Shown one piece after another: positions 1 to 9,709 of a DNA stretch of 64,000 nucleotides. The position numbers were made by a program, and so were the translations under genes. Source of the DNA: Paenarthrobacter sp. DKR-5 (GTDB taxonomy: Bacteria; Actinomycetota; Actinomycetes; Actinomycetales; Micrococcaceae); NCBI RefSeq assembly GCF_018531425.1, contig NZ_JAHBOI010000010.1, positions 1-64,000 on the forward strand. Direction: 5' to 3'. Position 1 is the stretch's first letter, and each line of letters starts with the position of its first letter. The notes beneath the pieces were generated by a model. It did no database searches. It had not been told where the DNA came from and saw only the letters and a list, made by a program, of their open reading frames with translations.

Positions 1-230
1 TGAGCACGTCGAGGTCTTTCGGATGGCGAGCGTAGGAACTTCCATCATCGGAAGGCCTCGACCTCTATCCCGCCTTCGCCGCGCCGGCCCCCGTCGCCCC
101 GGCTACACCCTTAATTACGAAGAGCCCCTTATCTGGACGACGACGGCATCCGGGATGAGTCCGAACCGGCGGAATCCTTCGTCGACGAGACCCGCTGACC
201 GCTCGGCTGGGCGCCGGAACAGCTGCTTCC
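1..230. other. Left edge without an intact gene
   Basis: No reading frame here is convincing from start to stop. A short acidic stretch in one frame (YLDDDGIRDESEPAESFVDE, stop at 196-198) looks like the C-terminus of a real protein, but the same frame is closed by a stop about 30 codons upstream. It could be the tail of a decayed gene or chance. The stretch leads directly into the tandem repeat. Confidence 0.3.
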
Positions 231-297
231 GGCGTTAGCGACCCGGACCGGCGTTAGCGACCCGGACCGGCGTTAGCGACCCGGACCGGCGTTAGCG
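231..297. repeat. 19-bp tandem direct repeat, about 3.5 copies
   Basis: The unit GGCGTTAGCGACCCGGACC starts at 231, 250 and 269. A fourth copy beginning at 288 is cut off after 10 bases. The three full copies are identical. An inverted copy of the core (GCTAACGCC) lies at 345-353, between the array and the WXG100 gene. The array is noncoding. Its role is unknown; iteron-like protein binding or a slippage-prone repeat are both possible. Confidence 0.9.
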
Positions 298-496
298 GAA
301 TCCCCCTATCCCCTGTCCGGGTTGCTCACGCGGGTGTCCGAAATGCTAACGCCCGTAAGCTGACAGCCGCCCCCTCTTTCTCCTCCACAGCACCGCCCAG
401 CGGCCGGGACGTGCACGTGGCCGGTGAGGAACTCCGCCGGGCCCGGCAGCAGGGCTAGCCTCGGACCACCAACAGCACTCGTCCGGGAGGATCACC

Positions 497-787
497 ATGA
501 CACAGTTCCATGTCGACAGCGATGCGCTGAGCGCCCGGAGCGCGGCCGTGCGCGGCTCGATCGAGCGCATCCGCGCGGAAGTGGACACCATGCAGCACGG
601 CCTGCAGGAGCTTCAGGGCACGTGGACCGGCCAGGCCTCAGCCTCCTTCCAGAGCCTGGTGGTGGACTGGCGCTCCACCCAAGCAAGGGTCGAGGCCTCC
701 CTGGAGAGCATCAACAGCGCCCTCGGCAACGCGGCCCTGCAGTATGCGCAGGCCGAGGAGGCAAATATGCGGCTGTTCGCGGGCTGA
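497..787 (+). CDS. WXG100 family (ESAT-6-like) protein
   Basis: This 96-residue protein has the size and helical hairpin character of the WXG100 family, whose members are small secreted substrates of type VII (ESX/Yuk) systems. The turn motif W-T-G lies near residue 43 between two amphipathic helices. The start follows a good ribosome site (GGGAGGATCACC-ATG). There is no signal peptide, as expected for the family. No ESX secretion gene (EccC, EccD, MycP or an LXG toxin) is in view, so it is an orphan here and its export partner must lie elsewhere. Family assignment is firm; the biological role is not known. Confidence 0.85.
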   Translation: MTQFHVDSDALSARSAAVRGSIERIRAEVDTMQHGLQELQGTWTGQASASFQSLVVDWRSTQARVEASLESINSALGNAALQYAQAEEANMRLFAG

Positions 788-855
788 TCGTGCCCGCTCC
801 CCGGACGCCGCTCCCCGGACGCAACTCCCCCGGGACGCAAACTCCCCGGAACGCA

Positions 856-890
856 ACAAGGGCGGCATCCGCGAAGGATGCCGCCCTTGT
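856..890. terminator. Hairpin terminator between WXG100 and groEL
   Basis: A perfect 15-bp inverted repeat (856-870 and 876-890) encloses a 5-nt loop. It lies between two convergent genes and can serve both strands. There is only a weak T-tract. Confidence 0.8.
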
Positions 891-917
891 CAGCAGCTAA
901 GGCGCTTGGGCTGTGGC

Positions 918-2771
<1,854 letters not shown>

Positions 2772-2834
2772 CGAAGGAGCTGCCTTTACGCCTGCAGTGG
2801 ACGGCCCGTGCGCGTGCGGACGCGGACCGCCGGT

Positions 2835-4121
2835 TCAGCTGCCCGCGCGCACCGCGGTCTGCGTGCCGGTCAGCTTCGGTTTGTTGTCGTCCCCGTAGCT
2901 GTAGACCTCGTAGTTCGCGACAGTGATATCCCCGTTGCGGTTGAAGTTCACCGTGCCCGACTCCCCCTCGTAATCGATGGCCTTGCCCTGCTTGAGGGCG
3001 CCGGTGCACGCGATGAAGTTCGAGCACTTCACCGGCTGCCCGTTGGGCGAACCGCCGCCGGATACCGCAATCAGGTTTGCCGCGATCGAGGCACCGCCGT
3101 CGTCGTCGGCGGCGTCCGCGGCGAGGATGGCCAGCAGCGTGGCGTCAAAGGACTCCGCTGCGAAACTGAGGTCCTTCAATTTCGGGTCGACGGCGAGGAG
3201 CCTGGCAGTGAACGCCGGCGAGGGGAACCGCCCGGGCAGCACACCGCGCGCGGCGCTGAGTGCTCCCTGCGCCAGCGCGGGTCCGTAGGGCGCCACGGCG
3301 CCGTCGCTGAGCAGGATCTTCTCCCCCGGGACGCCTGCTCCGTTGAGAGCCGACAGCAGCGCCGCTGCTCCGTCCCTGGCGACGACGACGACGGCATCGG
3401 CCCCCGCGGCCTGGCCGGCCGCCGCCTGCGCAGCACCGGCCTTGACTTCGACGTCGGCGCCCGCCGTCAGGGCCGCCGCGGCGATCGCCTCGCGCACTGC
3501 CTGCCCGACCTGCTGCCCGTACGGGCCTTCCTCGTGCAGCACCGCGACGGTGCGGCGTCCGCTGTCCTTGGCCAGGTTCACCAGCGCCGTCGCCTGTGCC
3601 GTCTCCGAGGGGGCCGTGCGGAAGTAATACCCTCCGCTTCGGTAGGTGCTCAGGCCCGCGGCCGTATTGGCCGGGGAAATCAGGACCGCCTGGGAGCGGG
3701 AGAGGATGTCGATGGCCGCCGGCGCGTGGCTGGAGTCCGTCGGGCCGATCACCGCGTCCACGTGGTGGGCGGCGAGGGCCTTCGCCTGCGCTGCGCTGTC
3801 TTCTCCCGCCTGCGCGGGCAGCAGTTCCACGGGCTTGCCCTTCAGCCCGCCCGCGTCGTTGGCCTGCTGGACCGCCAGCTTGACCGCGGCGAGTTCGGAC
3901 TCATTGAGGAAGTCCTGGCCTCCGGTGTTGTCCAGAATGACGCCGATCTTCAGCACACCGTCGCCGCTGGCGTCGGCATTCGCAGTCCGGGCGTTCGCTC
4001 CGGCGGTGCCGCAGCCGGCAACGGCCAGCACGGCACCGAGGGCCAGCACTGCGGAAAGAGTGCGGGCGGCGGCCCCGGAGCGGCGAAGCGGGCGGAGTCC
4101 AGTCGCGGTCCCGTGCGTCAT
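2835..4121 (-). CDS. ABC transporter substrate-binding lipoprotein (branched-chain amino acid type)
   Basis: This 428-residue protein has an N-terminal export signal ending in the lipobox LAVAGC, so it should be lipid-anchored outside the membrane. The body resembles the Peripla_BP_6 (LivJ-like) fold: it opens with KIGVILDNTGGQDFLNESEL and continues with a DAVIGPTDSSHAPAAIDIL stretch typical of ligand-binding receptors. Its usual partners are LivHMGF-type permeases and ATPases, but none are adjacent, so it is an orphan binding protein or works with a distant transporter. The ligand cannot be told from sequence. The ATG at 4121 precedes a run of basic residues that fits a signal peptide. Confidence 0.85.
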   Translation of the reverse strand: MTHGTATGLRPLRRSGAAARTLSAVLALGAVLAVAGCGTAGANARTANADASGDGVLKIGVILDNTGGQDFLNESELAAVKLAVQQANDAGGLKGKPVELLPAQAGEDSAAQAKALAAHHVDAVIGPTDSSHAPAAIDILSRSQAVLISPANTAAGLSTYRSGGYYFRTAPSETAQATALVNLAKDSGRRTVAVLHEEGPYGQQVGQAVREAIAAAALTAGADVEVKAGAAQAAAGQAAGADAVVVVARDGAAALLSALNGAGVPGEKILLSDGAVAPYGPALAQGALSAARGVLPGRFPSPAFTARLLAVDPKLKDLSFAAESFDATLLAILAADAADDDGGASIAANLIAVSGGGSPNGQPVKCSNFIACTGALKQGKAIDYEGESGTVNFNRNGDITVANYEVYSYGDDNKPKLTGTQTAVRAGS

Positions 4122-4253
4122 CTGTTCCCCGTTCCGCTCGTTGTGGCCGCACGCGGGCGTGCGGCTCCGTTCGTTGCCACTCTAACGACGGCCGCCGGGC
4201 GGGTCCGCGGTGCCGTCCGTGGCGGCGGGAATGTTATGGAGGCGTGACCGGAA

Positions 4254-4868
4254 TCAGCTGAAACCGGGGCCGATCACCACGGCGAGGGGAACCCCGATCT
4301 CCGCGGTGTCGACCAGACGGGTGATGTTCAGCAAGGCGCCGAGGGCCTTGGCATTGCCCTCCTGCGCTGCGCCGTTGTAGAAGATGACCGAGCTTGGCTG
4401 CGGCTGACCCTGCCAGTTCGCCACGCTGCCGACCGGCCACCCCGCGGACTGGACCTGTCCGGCGACCTTCGCCCCGAGCCCGGCCACGCCGCTGGCATTC
4501 AGGACCGTGACCGAGGTGGTCTTGTCGACCGCCGCGCTGGCGCTCGGGGTCGGGGTTGGAGCGGCTGCCTGAGCCGGCGCCTTGGCGGAGGCCGGTGCAC
4601 TGGTCCTGGCCGCGCTCGGCGTCGGGGCCGAGTGTGACGCCGACGTCGTGGACGTCGCCGCCGAGGCGGTGCTGCCGGTGCTGGCAGCTCCGAAGCCCAG
4701 GCGGGGAAGCAGGAAGAAGGATGCAAGCCCGACGACGAGGGCGACGGCGCCGGCGATCAGCACCGGGGTCAGGCCGTGGCCGGGCAGTTCGGTGCGGGTA
4801 CGGTGGACACCTTGGCGCGAGGATGTCTCCGGGACCTTGTCGAATTCATCCCGAGGAAAATTGGTCAT
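4254..4868 (-). CDS. LytR C-terminal domain membrane protein
   Basis: This 204-residue protein has a short cytoplasmic N-terminus and one membrane helix near residues 33-53. A long Ala/Ser/Thr/Pro-rich linker follows, then a C-terminal LytR_C-type domain that starts around SVTVLNASGVAGLGAKVAGQ. LytR_C domains occur alone or attached to LytR-CpsA-Psr ligases that attach glycopolymers to peptidoglycan. Here the ligase domain is absent. The domain should face outward. It sits just downstream of the DUF3263 gene on the same strand, with a 32-bp gap, an arrangement that suggests one transcript. Confidence 0.8.
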   Translation of the reverse strand: MTNFPRDEFDKVPETSSRQGVHRTRTELPGHGLTPVLIAGAVALVVGLASFFLLPRLGFGAASTGSTASAATSTTSASHSAPTPSAARTSAPASAKAPAQAAAPTPTPSASAAVDKTTSVTVLNASGVAGLGAKVAGQVQSAGWPVGSVANWQGQPQPSSVIFYNGAAQEGNAKALGALLNITRLVDTAEIGVPLAVVIGPGFS

Positions 4869-4900
4869 GATGCGGAAGGGTCCTTGTGTAGAGCGTACTT

Positions 4901-5224
4901 TTAGGCGTCAGATCCCAGGCGGCGGGCCGTGCGGGCCCGCTGACGCGTCGTACGTAGTCTACGCAATCTCTTCACCAGCATCGGATCGTGCGCGAGAGCA
5001 TCCTCGGTATCGATCAGTGCGTTGAGGATCTGGTAGTAGTGCGTGGCCGACATGCCGAACAGGTCCCGGATGGCTTGCTCCTTGGCGCCGGCGTACTTCC
5101 ACCACTGCCGCTCCAGTGCCAGCATTTGGCGGTCGCGTTCGCTCAGGGGCGACTCCTCCGCCGCGTCGACGGAGAGGTCGGCCAGGGTCAGCGGGGCTTC
5201 GGATCCGGCCACGACACACTCCAT
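4901..5224 (-). CDS. DUF3263 domain protein
   Basis: This 107-residue protein matches the DUF3263 family: a conserved segment (SERDRQMLALERQWWKYAG, then KEQAIRDLFGMSATHYYQIL) followed by a basic Arg-rich tail. The segment reads like a helix-turn-helix related to sigma-factor region 4 or small DNA-binding proteins, so a DNA-binding role is plausible but unproven. It is the first gene of a probable pair with the LytR_C protein. It is transcribed away from ung, with a 24-bp palindrome in the shared upstream region. Confidence 0.85.
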   Translation of the reverse strand: MECVVAGSEAPLTLADLSVDAAEESPLSERDRQMLALERQWWKYAGAKEQAIRDLFGMSATHYYQILNALIDTEDALAHDPMLVKRLRRLRTTRQRARTARRLGSDA

Positions 5225-5262
5225 TCAGACGTTCTGCGCACGGGACTCACCCCATGATAGAG

Positions 5263-5286
5263 GCGAATGACACCTCTGTCATTCGC
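5263..5286. promoter_or_regulatory. Palindrome between DUF3263 and ung
   Basis: A perfect 10-bp inverted repeat, GCGAATGACA and TGTCATTCGC, is separated by CCTC. It lies in the 111-bp divergent region, about 38 bp upstream of the DUF3263 start and 50 bp upstream of the ung start. Position and symmetry suit a dimeric repressor site. It does not match the actinobacterial SOS box. Confidence 0.5.
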
Positions 5287-5335
5287 AGCGCGCTCCAGTC
5301 CGGCGTATCCGGGCCGCTGACGGCAGAATGGACGC

Positions 5336-6100
5336 ATGAAGCAAACAGGCACAGCCGGACGGACCGAGGCGCTCTTCGACCTGCAGGCACAGCCCCCCGC
5401 CGCCGAAGAGGACACCAGCGCCCGCGCCGCCCTCGCCGAGGATCCACTGAGCCTGATGGCCCCCGACTGGGCCGAGGCGCTCGCGCCGGTGGAGGACAGG
5501 CTGCGCGCCGCCGGCCGGTTCGCGGCCGCGCAGCCCGCCATCCTCCCGGCGGCGCACAACGTCCTGCGGGCGTTCACCAGCCCGCTCAGCGACGTCAAGG
5601 TCCTGATCGTCGGGCAGGATCCCTACCCGACGCCGGGGCACGCCATCGGACTCGCCTTCGCCGTGGACGGCTCGGTCCGCCCGCTGCCACGGAGCCTGGC
5701 CAACATCTACCAGGAGCTGCAGACGGACCTGGGCCTGCCGCCGGCGCCCCACGGGGATCTGAGCGCGTGGACCGCCCAGGGAGTGCTGCTGCTGAACAGG
5801 GTGCTCACCGTCGCCCCGGGCGCCGCCGGTTCGCACCGCCGCAAGGGCTGGGAAGAGGTTACCTCTGCGGCCATCGCCGCGCTCGCTGCCCGTGGCGGGC
5901 CGCTCGTCGCGATCCTATGGGGCAACGACGCCGGCACGGTCGCACCGCTGCTGGCCGGTGTCCCGCTCATCTCCTCGGCGCATCCCAGTCCGCTGTCCGC
6001 ACGCCGGGGCTTCTTCGGTTCCCGGCCCTTCAGCCGCGCCAACGAACTGCTGGCGGCACAAGGGGCCGCCGGTGTCGACTGGTCGCTTCCGGGGCAGTGA
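5336..6100 (+). CDS. ung: Uracil-DNA glycosylase, family 1
   Basis: This enzyme removes uracil from DNA as the first step of base-excision repair. The 254-residue protein carries the family 1 signatures: the water-activating GQDPYP loop near residues 93-98 (Asp95), LLLNRVLTV, and the DNA-intercalation motif HPSPLS starting at His216. The length is slightly above the usual 220-230 residues because of an N-terminal extension. The ribosome site before the ATG is weak, so an internal start is possible. The gene is divergent from DUF3263 and followed at 82 bp by the siderophore-interacting protein. Confidence 0.95.
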   Translation: MKQTGTAGRTEALFDLQAQPPAAEEDTSARAALAEDPLSLMAPDWAEALAPVEDRLRAAGRFAAAQPAILPAAHNVLRAFTSPLSDVKVLIVGQDPYPTPGHAIGLAFAVDGSVRPLPRSLANIYQELQTDLGLPPAPHGDLSAWTAQGVLLLNRVLTVAPGAAGSHRRKGWEEVTSAAIAALAARGGPLVAILWGNDAGTVAPLLAGVPLISSAHPSPLSARRGFFGSRPFSRANELLAAQGAAGVDWSLPGQ

Positions 6101-6182
6101 CTGCCGCGGGAGCGACCGGCGCGGAGCCCGGCGGGACACTGGCATAGGCTGGAACAGCCCGGCTGCCCACCAGGAGGACCCC

Positions 6183-7007
6183 ATGACCGTCGCCCCCGTC
6201 GTCAAACCCCGCCCGCAGGCCACGCTTGACGTGCTCCGGGCGGAGCGGCTCTCGGAGCACTTCGTGCGCATCGTCGCTGGCGGGCCGGGGTTTACCGCCT
6301 TCGAGCCCAACGGGTTCACGGACATGTACGTCAAAATCCATTTCCTGCGGCCCGGTGTGCGCTATCCCGAACCCGTCGACGTCTTCGGTCTGCGTGAATT
6401 CATGCCGCGCGAGGACTGGCCGGCAACGCGCACGTACACTGTGCGCTGGGTCAACACGAAAGCCCGTGAACTGGCGATCGACTTCGTCATCCACGGCGAC
6501 GAAGGCCTTGCCGGCCCTTGGGCGGCCGCGGCGAAGCCCGGTGACCGTCTGATCGTCAGCGGTCCCGGCGGGGCCTACGCCCCCGATCCGTCCGCTGACT
6601 GGTATCTCTTTGCCGGCGACGAATCGGCCGTCCCGGCCATCTCGGCGGCGCTTGAGGCGCTGCCGGCCGGAGCCGTCGGGCACGCCTTCCTGGAAGTCGG
6701 GGCCGAGGATGATGCGCTCCCGGTCGCTGCCCCCGGCGGGATCACGCTCGAATGGCTGGTGCGGGACGGCACGTCGGCGGTTCCCGGTTCCCTTCTGGTG
6801 GAGGCCGTCGCCGGAATGCCGTGGCGCGCGGGCGACCCGCAGGTCTTCGCCCACGGCGAGCGCGAGGCCATGAAGGCCCTGCGGGAAGTCCTCTTCAAGC
6901 AGCGCCAGCTCCCGCGCTCCCGCGTCTCCCTGTCGGGCTACTGGGCGTACGGGCGGAACGAGGACAGCTTCCAGGCCGAGAAGAAGACACCCCTCGGGAA
7001 GGTCTGA
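6183..7007 (+). CDS. Siderophore-interacting protein (FAD-dependent ferric reductase family)
   Basis: This 274-residue protein resembles the SIP/ViuB family, which reduces ferric siderophores in the cytoplasm and so releases iron. It has the FAD-binding segment (RTYTVRW, about residues 82-88), an NAD(P)H-binding middle (WYLFAGDESAVPAIS) and the C-terminal GYWAYGRNED segment typical of the family. The ATG at 6183 is chosen because an AGGAGG site ends seven bases before it; upstream sequence in this frame overlaps ung. No siderophore uptake or synthesis genes are adjacent, and I see no clear IdeR/DtxR box upstream. Confidence 0.9.
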   Translation: MTVAPVVKPRPQATLDVLRAERLSEHFVRIVAGGPGFTAFEPNGFTDMYVKIHFLRPGVRYPEPVDVFGLREFMPREDWPATRTYTVRWVNTKARELAIDFVIHGDEGLAGPWAAAAKPGDRLIVSGPGGAYAPDPSADWYLFAGDESAVPAISAALEALPAGAVGHAFLEVGAEDDALPVAAPGGITLEWLVRDGTSAVPGSLLVEAVAGMPWRAGDPQVFAHGEREAMKALREVLFKQRQLPRSRVSLSGYWAYGRNEDSFQAEKKTPLGKV

Positions 7008-7027
7008 TCCCGGCGGTCCCGACCCCC

Positions 7028-8512
7028 TCAACGTCGGCGGTTGCGGCGCTTTTCGTTGCTGCCCAGCTTGCGGGTGAAGGGCCGGGCGAGGTTGTCTCCC
7101 AGCACGGTTCCGCCCGCCACGGCGAGAATCACGGTGAGCGCGTTGAAAATGCCGACGGCGCCGTCGAGCGCGGCGTTCGGGTCCACCGTCCAGGTGTACA
7201 TGGCCCGGAAGATCGAGAGCCCGGGCAGCAGGAAGAGCACGGCGGGCACCGCGACCACGAGCTGCGGTGCCCCCATCCTCAGGGCCACCATGCGGGCGAC
7301 CATGCCCAGCGCCACGGCGCTCACGGCCGGGGCCAGGCGGTCGCCCAGCCCCGCCGCGGTCGCCCCGACGAGCACGAGGTAGCCGGCCAGTCCGGCGGCA
7401 CCGGTCGGCAGCAGCAGACGCGGCCGCGTCTGCTCCACGATGCCGATCGTCAGCACCGCGATCACCACCAGCAGGGCCCGGGCCCAGACAGGATAGGCGT
7501 CCCCCGGCATGGATGTGGGGTCCAGCCGGCCGGTTCCGGAGAACGCGCCGAGCACCAGCCCGACGGCGATCCCGGACACGACGGCGCCGAAGGTGAGGAA
7601 CGCGGAGAGCAGACGCCCCGCGGCGGTCACCGGGAAGCCGTTGATCGCGTCCTGCACTGCTGAGACGAGCCGCCCCGAGGGCAGCAGCAGCAGGATTCCG
7701 CCTGCGATCACGATTGCCGGCGAGATGGGCAGGTTCATCCACCAGAACAGCAGCGCGATGAAGGTCACGGCGAACGAGCCGGCGGCAGTTGTGAAGAAGT
7801 CCGGTACCCGCCACTTGCCGAGCTGCCGTGTGAGCAGGCCGACGAGGATGTTGCTGAGGAAACCCACCAGGGAGGCGAGCGGGCCGCCGCCGATCACCCC
7901 GACGATGACAAGCGCGAAAAGGCCTTCAGCGAGCGTGACCATCGGCCGGGGAAACGGCTTGGGCCGGCGTACGATCTCCTGGAGCCGCTTGGCGGCTTCG
8001 TCGCGCCCCACGCCCCCGTCCACGATGTCGGTGACCAGCTGGTGCACCATGGCCAGGCCGGCGTAGTTGTTGGTCCAGGACCGCACCACGCGCAGCAGGG
8101 TCACGGGAGTCATGTCCTTGAGCGCGTAGTTGATGATGATCGACTGGTTGGTGATGTCGACGTCGACGTTGCGCAGGCCGAACGCGGCGGTGACAGCGAT
8201 GATGCTCGTTTCCGCCTCCAGCGCGCCGGCGCCGTAGCGGAACATGGTTTCGGCCAGGTTCAGGGCAAAGTCCAGCGTCCGGCGGGCAGAGTCGTCCAGG
8301 CCGCCGACCTGGATCATCGGGTTGGCATAGGGGCTGCCGGCAAGCCGCTCCACGATGCTCATCGGCGCTGTGGGCGGGGAATCGCCCTGCATCAGCCGGC
8401 GCAGCACCCTGCGCGCCTGTTCGTCACGGCGCTGGCCGACAGAAGGAATGGCCTTCGTCGGGCTGGGCGCTTCCCGCGGTTTGCGGGCCGGTCCCCTCGG
8501 CTTGTCCACCAT
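7028..8512 (-). CDS. thrE: Threonine/serine exporter family protein (ThrE)
   Basis: This 494-residue inner-membrane protein has the two-part ThrE layout: an N-terminal soluble domain followed by about ten membrane helices split between the ThrE (DUF1212) and ThrE_2 halves. In Corynebacterium ThrE exports L-threonine and L-serine using the proton motive force; the substrate here is inferred. The start at 8512 follows an AAGGAG site; the longer upstream frame lacks one. The very basic N-terminus (KPRGPARKPREAPSP) is common in actinobacterial members. It is convergent with the siderophore-interacting gene, with only 20 bp between the stops, and lies downstream of femX on the same strand. Confidence 0.85.
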   Translation of the reverse strand: MVDKPRGPARKPREAPSPTKAIPSVGQRRDEQARRVLRRLMQGDSPPTAPMSIVERLAGSPYANPMIQVGGLDDSARRTLDFALNLAETMFRYGAGALEAETSIIAVTAAFGLRNVDVDITNQSIIINYALKDMTPVTLLRVVRSWTNNYAGLAMVHQLVTDIVDGGVGRDEAAKRLQEIVRRPKPFPRPMVTLAEGLFALVIVGVIGGGPLASLVGFLSNILVGLLTRQLGKWRVPDFFTTAAGSFAVTFIALLFWWMNLPISPAIVIAGGILLLLPSGRLVSAVQDAINGFPVTAAGRLLSAFLTFGAVVSGIAVGLVLGAFSGTGRLDPTSMPGDAYPVWARALLVVIAVLTIGIVEQTRPRLLLPTGAAGLAGYLVLVGATAAGLGDRLAPAVSAVALGMVARMVALRMGAPQLVVAVPAVLFLLPGLSIFRAMYTWTVDPNAALDGAVGIFNALTVILAVAGGTVLGDNLARPFTRKLGSNEKRRNRRR

Positions 8513-8556
8513 TGGCCGGAATCTCCTTCCCCCGATCGACCGCCCTTGCGCGGTTT

Positions 8557-9684
8557 TTAGTAGAACTGCTGACGGTGTCTGCGCCAGTACAGCTGCCGGA
8601 ACACCTTTTCCCCTGCCAGGGTCCACGCCTTGTACCGGACCGGGCTGAGGACCTGGTCGTAGCAGCCGACGAAGTCCGTCACCGTCTTGCTGAAGCTGGT
8701 CTTGAACAGGCCAAGACCGTGATGGGGGTGGGAAGTGTCCTTCAGGCGGTCGCTCGGCGGGGTGCCGCAGAAGTCGTACTCGGTGATGCCCAACTCCTTG
8801 AGCTGGTTGATCGCCGTCCATTGCACCAGGTGCGAGTCGCCGTACTGATTGCGCCGCTGCAGCGACCCGCCGTCTTTGTAGGTGCCCTTGCGCCCGTAGT
8901 TGATCACGAAGGCACCCACCGACGGCACCCCGTCCTCGTACACGAACAAGAGGCGGCCCTGGCCCCGGGAAATGAAGGCCGTCCAGAACTGCCGGTAGTA
9001 GTCGTACTCGCGCACCTGGACGTTGGCTTTGGCCTCGACGGTGTTCGTCATCAGGGCGTACATAGCCCTGAAGTTCTCTTCGGTGCCTTCGACGTTGCGG
9101 ACCTCAACCCCTTCGCGGAGGGCACGCCGGACGGCGTTGCGCCCGCGCGAGTGCAGGGTGCGCAGCAGCTGCTTCTCGTCCGGGGTCACGTCCAGCAGCG
9201 CGGTGCTGTCGTTGGGCTGCAGGTTGAAGGTCTTGACCAGCCCCGCCCGGCCGAATTCGGCGCGGGCCTCCGGGGAGTCCACAATGTCGGGCTCGACCTT
9301 GACGGCGAAGACGCCGAGCTTGGCGCGGCTGACGAACTCCCGGTTGGCAGCGGCGATTCCCGGGATGTCCTCGGCGCCGGCGACGTCGGGGCCCTTGATC
9401 ATGTACCAGAGCTTGCCCAGCAGCGGGAAGCTCTTTTCCAGCACCAGGTTGTAGCTGCTGTAATCGGCCGTCTCGTACACCAGGTGCAGCGGCTTCCAGC
9501 CGTACTGGCCCTTGACCTGCGCGAACGCCTCGGACTGGAGGAGGTTGCCGCCGTTCGGGTTGGCCGTGACGTGGCGGTCCCAGTCGGCGATTTCCTCCGC
9601 AGACGCGAAGCGGGCGGTAAATTCTCGCAAGTCTTCCCCGTTCGTTGAGCGCGCCGGAGCCTCCGGCCGGTTAGGCACTGCCAA
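8557..9684 (-). CDS. FemX/FemAB-type peptidoglycan bridge aminoacyltransferase
   Basis: This 375-residue protein belongs to the Fem family, which transfers an amino acid from aminoacyl-tRNA onto the lysine side chain of lipid II to build the interpeptide bridge. It shows the paired GNAT-like folds: N-terminal LLQSEAFAQVKGQYGWKP and a C-terminal half containing GGSLQRRNQYGDSHLVQW followed by YDFCGTPP. Arthrobacter-type cell walls carry such bridges, so a housekeeping role at the cytoplasmic membrane fits. Which amino acid it adds cannot be read from sequence. It sits 44 bp upstream of thrE on the same strand, an intriguing pairing because bridges in this group often contain Thr, Ser or Ala. 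Confidence 0.88.
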   Translation of the reverse strand: MAVPNRPEAPARSTNGEDLREFTARFASAEEIADWDRHVTANPNGGNLLQSEAFAQVKGQYGWKPLHLVYETADYSSYNLVLEKSFPLLGKLWYMIKGPDVAGAEDIPGIAAANREFVSRAKLGVFAVKVEPDIVDSPEARAEFGRAGLVKTFNLQPNDSTALLDVTPDEKQLLRTLHSRGRNAVRRALREGVEVRNVEGTEENFRAMYALMTNTVEAKANVQVREYDYYRQFWTAFISRGQGRLLFVYEDGVPSVGAFVINYGRKGTYKDGGSLQRRNQYGDSHLVQWTAINQLKELGITEYDFCGTPPSDRLKDTSHPHHGLGLFKTSFSKTVTDFVGCYDQVLSPVRYKAWTLAGEKVFRQLYWRRHRQQFY

Positions 9685-9709
9685 GTTTAGCTGTCCTCCG
9701 CGCCGGTCC

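Noticed and set aside
1..238. 71-codon plus-strand frame at the left edge as a gene
   Set aside because: Arg/Ser/Pro-rich composition, no ribosome site and no family. A competing frame there has a more protein-like end but is closed upstream.
2808..4247. Long plus-strand open frame opposite the solute-binding lipoprotein
   Set aside because: Antisense shadow; the minus strand has a signal peptide, a lipobox and a recognisable fold.
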